Shown: positions 15,872 to 22,311 of the stretch, piece by piece
Layout of the letters: every line of letters begins with the position of its first letter
Numbering within the stretch: the stretch's first letter is position 1
Assembly: GCA_963772165.1 (NCBI GenBank)
Contig: CAVYWA010000014.1
Coordinates: 1 to 64,000 of the forward strand
Source of the DNA: JAGVPT01 sp963772165
GTDB taxonomy: Bacteria; Bacteroidota; Ignavibacteria; UBA10030; UBA8401
DNA length: 64,000 nucleotides
Direction: 5' to 3'
The notes under the pieces: generated by a model
Database searches by the model: none
Told to the model about the DNA's origin: nothing
What the model saw: only the letters and a program-made list of their open reading frames with translations
Made by a program: the position numbers and the translations under genes

Positions 15872-16087
15872 TCAAGTGTTTTTGGTTTCGACGCGTTTTC
15901 CAATTTTGACTGTGATTAAACCTTTGCTCTCTAATTGTTTAAATAATTCCATCGTAAATTCGTACCGCTCACCGTTCTTTAGAACAATTGTTCGGGCAAC
16001 GCCGTCGGAATCGTATATTGCTTCTTCGATTCCCGCTTCGCGAATCTTTCGTTCAACATCTTTCCAATTCTCAACGCTGACTTTCAT
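15872..16087 (-). CDS. Small hypothetical protein (cassette)
   Basis: 71 aa. The sequence alternates charged helices and strands (NWKDVERKIREAGIEEAIYD; GVARTIVLKNGERYEFTMEL) and looks like a compact folded domain. I do not recognise it. The start lies 30 bp inside attC 21, so any promoter must be in or beyond that site. Confidence 0.55.
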   Translation of the reverse strand: MKVSVENWKDVERKIREAGIEEAIYDSDGVARTIVLKNGERYEFTMELFKQLESKGLITVKIGKRVETKNT

Positions 16088-16116
16088 TTTTAGTCCCGTT
16101 GTTCGTGATTATTGCC

Positions 16117-16268
16117 GCCTAACGGACCGGAGCTAAGCTGCGGCGACGAAGTGCCGCAGCGACGGAATCCAGTCCGCGCGAGCTAATTCCCGTCCGATAG
16201 TAACTGGTTGTTTCGCGCGAGCAAAATCGTCGACGGCTGGTTCCGTCAGCTTGAGCGACTGGTTAGGT
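16117..16268 (-). repeat. attC site 21
   Basis: Cores GCCTAAC (16117-16123) and GTTAGGT (16262-16268), with a 'GCGACGAAGTGCCGC' centre. Confidence 0.9.
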
Positions 16269-16292
16269 TGCCAACAGAAATCTAAATATTAA

Positions 16293-16868
16293 TTATGGAT
16301 GAATGCCAGCAAAAATCGGTATACCGGCTTTCGTATTATAAGATGAATCAATGATGTTCAATCTACCAGTGGTTGAATCTACTGATAATTTTACCCAACC
16401 ATAATAATAAAATCCCGAACGCCTCAAACGTAAACCTAAATTACGTTGATTCGATGTGATCCAGGGTCCGTACCAATGTGAAAGTGACGTTGCGCCTGCG
16501 ATGGATCCCGAAGAGTTAGACCAACCACTCGTATCAGAAATTTGAGCGCCATCTTGCAATGGGATTGTGCCGCCTGAGGAAGAATTCTGGACTTGATTAC
16601 TATCTAAGCCAAGAGTATATAAGGAAAAAAATGTTGCTGAAGATGGATAAGTATTCGAGGTAACCGCTGAATAGGTAAAAACAAAATCTACTTTGTTGTC
16701 TCCGTCAAGATCAAGAGTTCGATCTTGAAGTGATACCGGTGCACCAATTGTCGTATTGGTATTAGGCTGAGTTGTAGATTCTTTTTTACAGCCCTGAGAA
16801 CAAAAAAGAACAATCCACAGCAACGAACACACAATTAAAATGTCTGCAATGCAATTATGCTTTATCAT
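16293..16868 (-). CDS. Lipoprotein, hypothetical (cassette)
   Basis: About 191 aa from the ATG at 16868, chosen because AAGGAT lies 6 nt upstream; an upstream TTG would start inside the attC. A type II signal peptide ends at the lipobox FCSQGC. A Ser/Thr/Asn-rich linker follows (KKESTTQPNTNTT). The mature protein opens with LDLDGDNKVDFVFTYS, a phrase typical of beta-sandwich surface proteins of this phylum. It has an aromatic stretch, GFYYYGWVKLSVD. Predicted to be surface-anchored; function unknown. Confidence 0.65.
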   Translation of the reverse strand: MIKHNCIADILIVCSLLWIVLFCSQGCKKESTTQPNTNTTIGAPVSLQDRTLDLDGDNKVDFVFTYSAVTSNTYPSSATFFSLYTLGLDSNQVQNSSSGGTIPLQDGAQISDTSGWSNSSGSIAGATSLSHWYGPWITSNQRNLGLRLRRSGFYYYGWVKLSVDSTTGRLNIIDSSYNTKAGIPIFAGIHP

Positions 16869-16888
16869 TTGAGTATCCTTTTTTGGCA

Positions 16889-17040
16889 ACCTAACGGACC
16901 GGAGCTAAGCTGCGGCGGCGAACAGCCGCCGCCATGCAGTTCGTTGCGCGGACGTTCCAGTCAGATGCACTAAGTGCGTCCAACGCCGCGCGGCCAAATC
17001 ATCGACGGCTGGTTCCGTCAGCTTGAGCGACTGGTTAGGG
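16889..17040 (-). repeat. attC site 22
   Basis: Cores ACCTAAC (16889-16895) and GTTAGGG (17034-17040). Its 'AACAGCCGCCGCC...TTCGTTGCGCGGACGTTCC' centre is the same type as sites 3 and 5. TTA at 17035-17037 is the stop codon of the adjacent gene. Confidence 0.9.
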
Positions 17041-17640
17041 CGCACCCTTCTTTGGAAAGTTTAGATGTGAATTATTTGCTTTGTGTATCTGATTTCCGAG
17101 TGAGTCCCATTCAATCGACCTTACCGTGTCACGCATCGTATATTTATAGGCAACTTCAGATTGCTTGATACCGGAGTTAGACCAGTACTCAACTGCTTTG
17201 GCCGTATCAAAGTTGTTTAACCCATACCTCATTTGTATCTTACCATTTTCATAAAAACGTAATATGTGGACAAAATAATCACGGGGAAATCGGATTGATC
17301 GTATCACTTTCCCTTCAATTGAAGTGAAGGTGAAGGTATCTATTTTTGCCTGGCTAAGATCCATTGATTTCAAAGCGCCGGAGGGATAGTAAGTTTGGGT
17401 CGTTATCATCATAAAAGAATCAATCGGCATGTAAAAGGTCTTGTAAAAGACAGCACCATTTTCATAAAAGCCCTGAGCTTTTAGGGGCAACAATTCTCTT
17501 CTATAAACTTCTCTCCGAACATTTGGAAAGCCTTCGTAATTTCCAATCATCACCTCGTGAGTCACTCCTTCCCCAAGTTCGTCGCCTCGATTACAACCAA
17601 CAGAGATCGAAACAAACATAACCGTGAAGATGTATTTCAT
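17035..17640 (-). CDS. Lipoprotein with MORN-like repeats (cassette)
   Basis: 201 aa. A short type II signal peptide (MKYIFTVMFVSISVGC) has its cysteine at residue 16. The mature protein has spaced repeats of the MORN_2/YwqK kind: GFYENGAVFYKTFY (about 57), YYPSGALKSMDL (about 84), RFYENGKIQMRYGL (about 127) and YWSNSGIKQSEVAYK (about 152). Such repeats occur in surface lipoproteins and in 'YwqK-type antitoxin' annotations. The stop codon is the TAA in the attC core. Confidence 0.75.
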   Translation of the reverse strand: MKYIFTVMFVSISVGCNRGDELGEGVTHEVMIGNYEGFPNVRREVYRRELLPLKAQGFYENGAVFYKTFYMPIDSFMMITTQTYYPSGALKSMDLSQAKIDTFTFTSIEGKVIRSIRFPRDYFVHILRFYENGKIQMRYGLNNFDTAKAVEYWSNSGIKQSEVAYKYTMRDTVRSIEWDSLGNQIHKANNSHLNFPKKGAP

Positions 17641-17692
17641 ATCGTCTCCACTAAATTGGTGATGTTAATTAGCATCGGATGAATATTGTGCG

Positions 17693-17844
17693 CCCTAACG
17701 GACCGGAGCTAAGCTGCGGCGACGTGCAGCCAAGTTCCATGTAGAATATACGCGCGGCAGACATCGCCATTTCCTTAAAAAATTTTTCTGTCGCGCGGCG
17801 AAAAGTTGACGGCTGGTTCCGTCAGCTTGAGCGACTGGTTAGGG
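17693..17844 (-). repeat. attC site 23
   Basis: Cores CCCTAAC (17693-17699) and GTTAGGG (17838-17844), with an 'AATATACGCGCGGCAGACATCGCC' centre. Confidence 0.9.
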
Positions 17845-17850
17845 CGCAGC

Positions 17851-18906
17851 TTACTCTCCTTGTGCAGGCACAAATTGAATGTCGCAATTGTTGTTTGGAA
17901 TATTGATTAGGAAATGATATTCGTATGGGAGTCCGGAATATACATTTGCCGTAGGAAAGCACATATATCCATTAACACTCCGATTTGGAAAAACTGTATT
18001 CTTTCGTAATAGCCCTTCACTGACGCTCCCACTATATAAATCGTACCAGTACGAAGTTGATGCTATTGATTGGTTGGTTTTCTCCCTAACCGTTTCCTGT
18101 TTCTCTCTTTTGTCATTGACAGTTGATTGTATTGTCTCACCAGACTCGGTTTTTGTTGTAATGGTTGTGGGCCTGGTTGACATTTCTTCGAGTGCACCGC
18201 CGATTGCGGTGGTGATATTTGCCATTAGTTTTTGGTTGTCAATATTGTTCAAGATAATTGCTGGTTTTTCTGGGTAGAGTGTATATTTCCTGTTCTGGTC
18301 ATCATATCCAGATCCTCCAATTGTTGGAAATTTCACATTGAATTGTGTTCCTTTTTCAATCGATAACAAACTTTTTGAATATTCATCAATAAATAAATAA
18401 TCAGATTGTGTTTCTCCAATCCAATATCCATCTATTTTCAAATCATCTTTAGTTACGAGAACCCGCTTGCGGTCTTGATCTGGGTAAAGAAATCGTTCTT
18501 TTGAAGGATCCACACATGACTTTATCAACACGGCAAGAGTACTGTCACCTCTAGCTTTAGCGTGAGCGTGAGAGTGGTCGAATACGAATTGGAACATTTC
18601 TGATGGTTCCAACAAGAATGGAGCCTCTGAGTTGTTATTGCAGAGTAGCCACATGCGAAAATAGGATTTACCACCAATGGTTGCTTGATCAAGGAGGCAT
18701 AAAAAAGAAAAGTCTTTTGTCTTTACTGTTGCTATCGCCTGCCCCTTTGAATAGATACATTTTATATTTTCTGTTTCTCTTGGGGCATAAATGGTTGGAA
18801 TAATCACTGGTACACATCCATAAAGTAATAACATGCAAAGTGCAAAAGAGGCGACAGAAAAGGTTTTAATGATTTTGACAGTTTTATGTAAATAGCGCGT
18901 ACTCAT
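17851..18906 (-). CDS. Lipoprotein, hypothetical (cassette)
   Basis: 351 aa. A type II signal peptide ends at the lipobox LLYGC (cysteine near residue 31). The mature region has a beta-rich N-terminal half. A central stretch rich in Thr, Lys and Glu follows (TKTESGETIQSTVNDKREKQ, about 258-277). A C-terminal segment containing NGYMCFPTANVYSGLPYEYH completes it. I recognise no family. Predicted to be anchored in a cell-envelope membrane. Confidence 0.65.
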   Translation of the reverse strand: MSTRYLHKTVKIIKTFSVASFALCMLLLYGCVPVIIPTIYAPRETENIKCIYSKGQAIATVKTKDFSFLCLLDQATIGGKSYFRMWLLCNNNSEAPFLLEPSEMFQFVFDHSHAHAKARGDSTLAVLIKSCVDPSKERFLYPDQDRKRVLVTKDDLKIDGYWIGETQSDYLFIDEYSKSLLSIEKGTQFNVKFPTIGGSGYDDQNRKYTLYPEKPAIILNNIDNQKLMANITTAIGGALEEMSTRPTTITTKTESGETIQSTVNDKREKQETVREKTNQSIASTSYWYDLYSGSVSEGLLRKNTVFPNRSVNGYMCFPTANVYSGLPYEYHFLINIPNNNCDIQFVPAQGE

Positions 18907-18981
18907 TGTGTCTCCTTCCGTTTCTTGATGAATTCCTTGTGCCGGGTAGGCCTCTGTATTTTGTAAGTAGAATGCGCTGCG

Positions 18982-19132
18982 CCCTAACGGACCGGAGCTA
19001 AGCTGACGGCGGAAATTGCGTCGGCACGGTAGTCAGTCCGCGCGTGGCAATCCACGTCCGATCGTAGCTACTTATTTCGCGCGTGCAAAATCGTCGACGG
19101 CTGGTTCCGTCAGCTTGAGCGACTGGTTAGGC
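18982..19132 (-). repeat. attC site 24
   Basis: Cores CCCTAAC (18982-18988) and GTTAGGC (19126-19132). The 'GACGGCGGAAATTGCGTCGGCACGG' centre (about 19004-19028) is of the same rare type as site 10. Confidence 0.9.
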
Positions 19133-19139
19133 AGCAGCA

Positions 19140-20030
19140 CTATTTTTGCAACAGGAGCTTCCTTGTTGCAGTAAATTTGGATGTCTCAAGGCGACAAAAA
19201 TAAACGCCGGATGGCGAGTGATTTGCCACCCATGTAATCGAGTGACTCCCGGCAGATTGGACGTTGTTTACGAGGGTCGCGACTAAACGCCCCAAAACGT
19301 CAAAGATTAAAACTCTAACAAACTGTTGATCAGGAATCGTGTACTGAATTGTTGTAGATGGATTAAATGGATTAGGATAGTTCTGTGAGAGATCGTATGC
19401 ATGAGCTATCGTTGATGGCGTAACATGCACACCAAGAATTGTCCCAAGGCTGTCACCGTTGATAATAGAGCCAACGAGAGATAACTCGAAACCTGCCTCG
19501 ATTTCTTCGTACATCAAACCAATGCCGTCCGTGATTTTGTCCATCCAAAACATAGTGGAGTGTTTATAACCAATATAATATGTTTTGAAGCTAGTTGGCG
19601 TGCCAGATACACTCATAGTGCCTTGATCAATAACAGTTGTTACGATGGTGTCGCCACCAGTCGCGTAGGAGGTGACTGTATCCCCGAGCGCCTTTGCGAA
19701 ATTATAACGGATCACTTCGTTGGTCATTCCACCATTTACTGCATTTGGCAAGTACTCATAAACTGTGTCACTGGCTTGCCTGTAGTAGTGATTCCAGATA
19801 GCGTTAGCATAGCCATAGTTGTACCAACTGATGAGAGTATAACTATGGCCGTTCGACATCAAAGTATCGGTCATTACACGCGCTTCAATTAAATCGTAGT
19901 CATAAGGTGGAGGAGGAGGCTCCTTATATTGCCAAATGTTACCCTTCTGAAGTGGAAAGGTAAAGGTCTGAGCGATGGACTGAGCTACAGCTAGAAACGT
20001 TAATGCTAGGAAAATGATTTTGGATTTCAT
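19140..20030 (-). CDS. Type IX secretion cargo protein with C-terminal sorting domain (cassette)
   Basis: 296 aa. A Sec signal peptide (MKSKIIFLALTFLAVAQSIA) precedes a mature region containing FPLQKGNIWQYKE. The C-terminal about 80 residues are a type A sorting domain (Por_Secre_tail): YDLSQNYPNPFNPSTTIQYT, LIFDVLGRLVATLVN, SAGSHSITWVA, SGVYFCRLET. The protein should cross the outer membrane by the type IX system and be attached to the cell surface. The NYPNPFNPSTTI form of the domain is characteristic of Ignavibacteria-like genomes. Function of the passenger unknown. Confidence 0.88.
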   Translation of the reverse strand: MKSKIIFLALTFLAVAQSIAQTFTFPLQKGNIWQYKEPPPPPYDYDLIEARVMTDTLMSNGHSYTLISWYNYGYANAIWNHYYRQASDTVYEYLPNAVNGGMTNEVIRYNFAKALGDTVTSYATGGDTIVTTVIDQGTMSVSGTPTSFKTYYIGYKHSTMFWMDKITDGIGLMYEEIEAGFELSLVGSIINGDSLGTILGVHVTPSTIAHAYDLSQNYPNPFNPSTTIQYTIPDQQFVRVLIFDVLGRLVATLVNNVQSAGSHSITWVANHSPSGVYFCRLETSKFTATRKLLLQK

Positions 20031-20064
20031 TAACTTGAGGCTGTTTTTAATTGCGAGTGCTGCT

Positions 20065-20231
20065 GCCTAACGGACCGGAGCTAAGCTGCGGCAAGCTAAG
20101 CTGCGGCGGCGAAGCGCCGCAGCGACGGTAGCCCGTCCGCGCGTGGCAAGTCCTGTCCGATTGTAGCTGGTTGTTTCGCGCGTGTTAAATCATCGACGAC
20201 TGGTTCCGTCAGCTTGAGCGACTGGTTAGGT
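20065..20231 (-). repeat. attC site 25 (adjacent to the first cassette; enlarged)
   Basis: Cores GCCTAAC (20065-20071) and GTTAGGT (20225-20231). It is 167 bp instead of about 150, because AGCTAAGCTGCGGC is tandemly repeated (about 20081-20110). The centre is of the 'GCGGCGGCGAAGCGCCGC' type. Confidence 0.9.
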
Positions 20232-20275
20232 GGGCAACTCGAACTCAAGTCTCGCCTTAACAAAAGCTGATTCTG

Positions 20276-21064
20276 TTATTTAAATGGTGTCGTCGAGATA
20301 TAATATGCATCACCCCAAATCAAACCATTATTATGATTTTGTGTTGCATCGAGCGCTAGTGGATTTAATTCGTTATTGTCAAAATTCCAATAACCAACAA
20401 GATCATTTTCGTTGCCTGTGAGTTTAGCGTTCATTGTTTGCTGAATCTGTGAAACCGAGAGGGCATAATTCCAAATTCGGATTTCATCCATCATCCCATG
20501 CAAATATGAATACCCACCAAAATTTGAATGATAACCAGTTCCAAATGTCAATCCTTGCGAGCCGTAGTAAATTGAAGATGTATCAGGGTATTGGGCTACT
20601 TGCTGTCCATTAATATAGAGGATTGCCTCTTTTTTATCATAAGTGGCTGCAAGATGGATCCATTGTCTAAGTGGTGGAGTATACAATACTGTCCAGCCAT
20701 CCGCGAGAGTTGCAGATTTTGCCAGGCGGAAATAGTAATATCCGGATTCAAATTTAATACTGTAACCATCAGCCATATTCCATTCGTTAATATTAGTTGC
20801 TGCAATAAGAGGCGTAAATTGTGAGGTTAGGCTATCGACATAAACCCATAATTCAATTGTAATTGATTGAGGTTTTAATACGGGTGAAAATGGAATAGCA
20901 ACATATCCGTCAGTTCCAAGAAACTTTAGAGCAAAAGTATTTTGTGACGAAGTCAAATCCAAGCTACCTGCTGGTCCAACTGGACCCGCATCACCTTTTG
21001 GGCCTTTACAGCTGACAAGAAGTAGAGTAGTTAATATCAGACAGCTAAAGCGAGATTTTATCAT
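20276..21064 (-). CDS. LamG-domain lipoprotein, first cassette of the array
   Basis: About 262 aa from the ATG at 21064, where GGAGACAACAA gives a ribosome-binding site; the frame opens 33 nt earlier. The lipobox LLLVSC is followed by a collagen-like GPKGDAGPVGPAG stretch. A LamG/concanavalin-like fold follows: FLGTDGYVAIPF, ITIELWVYVDS, WIHLAATYDKKEAILYINGQ, YLHGMMDEIRIWNYALS and DLVGYWNFD. Predicted to be a surface lipoprotein binding glycans or matrix. It is clearly paralogous to the chromosomal gene at 32938-34059, sharing HGMMDEIR, NADG/MADG and GNEN segments. As the cassette nearest attI it should be the most recently inserted and the best expressed. Confidence 0.85.
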   Translation of the reverse strand: MIKSRFSCLILTTLLLVSCKGPKGDAGPVGPAGSLDLTSSQNTFALKFLGTDGYVAIPFSPVLKPQSITIELWVYVDSLTSQFTPLIAATNINEWNMADGYSIKFESGYYYFRLAKSATLADGWTVLYTPPLRQWIHLAATYDKKEAILYINGQQVAQYPDTSSIYYGSQGLTFGTGYHSNFGGYSYLHGMMDEIRIWNYALSVSQIQQTMNAKLTGNENDLVGYWNFDNNELNPLALDATQNHNNGLIWGDAYYISTTPFK

Positions 21065-21114
21065 TTGTTGTCTCCGAGTTGAATTTTGTAAATGCACGAC
21101 TGCGAGTTTTGCCC

Positions 21115-21121
21115 ACCTAAC
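21115..21121 (-). other. attI core (insertion point for new cassettes)
   Basis: ACCTAAC on the + strand (GTTAGGT on the minus strand) lies between the first cassette and the integrase gene. No paired partner core lies to its right, as expected for an attI rather than an attC. The rest of attI presumably lies in the following tens of bases; its limits cannot be set by eye. Confidence 0.75.
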
Positions 21122-21327
21122 TATGATTAGATTGTATATAGCAGGTATGTGTCCACTTTTAATGTGATAGACTGCTCCCCGCAGGATAATATAATAATTG
21201 AGGGATTGTTGGTAGGTTCCTGAACACCCCCTCGCTTTTTTCTGTGAGGTTTAGTATCTTCCCGCTATCACTACCGCAAAACTACTGCATTTGATTGGCA
21301 AATGCAACTTAAAAAAGGGGGGCCCCA
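21122..21327. promoter_or_regulatory. attI-intI intergenic region; expected cassette promoter and intI promoter
   Basis: 206 bp separate the attI core from the intI start. An AT-rich stretch at 21186-21200 (ATAATATAATAATTG) could contain the -10 element of a leftward cassette promoter. No convincing -35, LexA box or Bacteroidota-type TTTG element was seen. AAAAAAGGGGGG just before the ATG at 21328 is a plausible ribosome-binding site for intI. Confidence 0.4.
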
Positions 21328-22287
21328 ATGGAAAAAGGCAAACTGCTCGACCAGGTCCGGACTCGCATACGACTCCGGCATTTTAGCATGCGAACTGAAC
21401 AAGCATATCTCTATTGGATCAAACGATTTATTCTGTTCCACAATAAACGCCATCCTCGTGAAATGGGGGAAAAAGAGGTGGAAGCGTTTTTATCACATCT
21501 CGCTGTGTTTGGAAAAGTCTCTGCGTCTACACAAAATCAGGCGTTTAATGCACTCCTCTTCCTCTATAGAACTCTCTTCGGCCGCGAACTTGGACATATC
21601 GGAAATGTTGTACGTGCTAATCGTCCACGACGGCTCCCCGTGGTCTTTACAAAAGATGAGGTGCAAGCGATCTTGAACCGGCTGCACGGAACCGCCAAAT
21701 TGATCGCAAGCTTGCTCTATGGCTCCGGCTTCCGCCTCCAGGAATGCCTCAGACTCCGGGTCAAGGATATCGATTTTTCCCGCGGACTCATCATCGTTCG
21801 CGAGGCAAAGAGAAATAAGGATCGCATCGTTCCTCTTCCGGAAAAATTAAAAGAGGAACTGAAGCTCCATTTGAAGATGGTTTCGGTTATACATGAGCGG
21901 GATTTACGAAACGGATACGGAGAAGTGGAGCTGCCGGACGCACTCGGCAGAAAATATCCAAACGCTGGAAAAGAGTTCGCGTGGCAATATGTTTTCCCCG
22001 CCTCAAGAGTTTCTATCGATCCCCGCACTAAAAAAACTATGCGCCACCATCTGGACGAGAGTTCTGTGCAGCGGTCTGTGAAGGAAGCTATGACCGCAAC
22101 CTGTCCGAATAAGAACGGAAGCTGCCACTCTTTCCGGCATTCATTTGCCACTCACTTGCTGGAACAGGGCTATGACATCCGCACCGTGCAGGAGTTGCTC
22201 GGACATCAAAATCTTCAGACGACCATGATCTATACCCACGTACTTAATAGAGGAGGACTTGCCGTCCGCAGCCCGCTGGATAGATAG
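21328..22287 (+). CDS. intI: Integron integrase (tyrosine recombinase)
   Basis: 319 aa. The N-terminal SAM-like domain is RLRHFSMRTEQAYLYWIKRF (15-34). Catalytic residues visible are R136 (GSGFRLQE), K164 (KRNKDR), H267 and R270 (HSFRHSFATHLL), H293 (LGHQN) and Y302 (MIYTHV). The extra segment between about 203 and 252 (LPDALGRKYPNAGKEFAWQY, VFPASR) is the integron-integrase-specific insertion that separates IntI from XerCD. All catalytic residues are present, so the enzyme should be active. It diverges from the cassette array and converges on the GH2 gene at 22312. Confidence 0.96.
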   Translation: MEKGKLLDQVRTRIRLRHFSMRTEQAYLYWIKRFILFHNKRHPREMGEKEVEAFLSHLAVFGKVSASTQNQAFNALLFLYRTLFGRELGHIGNVVRANRPRRLPVVFTKDEVQAILNRLHGTAKLIASLLYGSGFRLQECLRLRVKDIDFSRGLIIVREAKRNKDRIVPLPEKLKEELKLHLKMVSVIHERDLRNGYGEVELPDALGRKYPNAGKEFAWQYVFPASRVSIDPRTKKTMRHHLDESSVQRSVKEAMTATCPNKNGSCHSFRHSFATHLLEQGYDIRTVQELLGHQNLQTTMIYTHVLNRGGLAVRSPLDR

Positions 22288-22311
22288 GAGCAGGGACAAG
22301 ACGGAAACATA

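Larger units (their letters stand above)
1..22287. mobile_element. Chromosomal integron: integrase plus cassette array
   Basis: A tyrosine recombinase of the integron type (21328-22287, + strand) sits beside a candidate attI core at 21115-21121. To its left are 25 attC sites separating about 25 cassettes, all with genes on the minus strand, i.e. pointing away from the integrase. In minus-strand orientation each attC begins GCCTAAC, followed after a short spacer by a CTCAAGCTGACGG-type L box, and ends with a CAGCTTAGCTC-type L box and GTTAGGC. This is the classic R''-L''...L'-R' arrangement. The array continues past base 1. The array is visibly more AT-rich than the chromosome to its right. 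Confidence 0.95.

Noticed and set aside
1..22287. CRISPR interpretation of the regularly spaced repeats
   Set aside because: The repeats are about 150 bp, bounded by inverted cores, and separate genes rather than short spacers; an integron integrase is adjacent and no cas genes are present.
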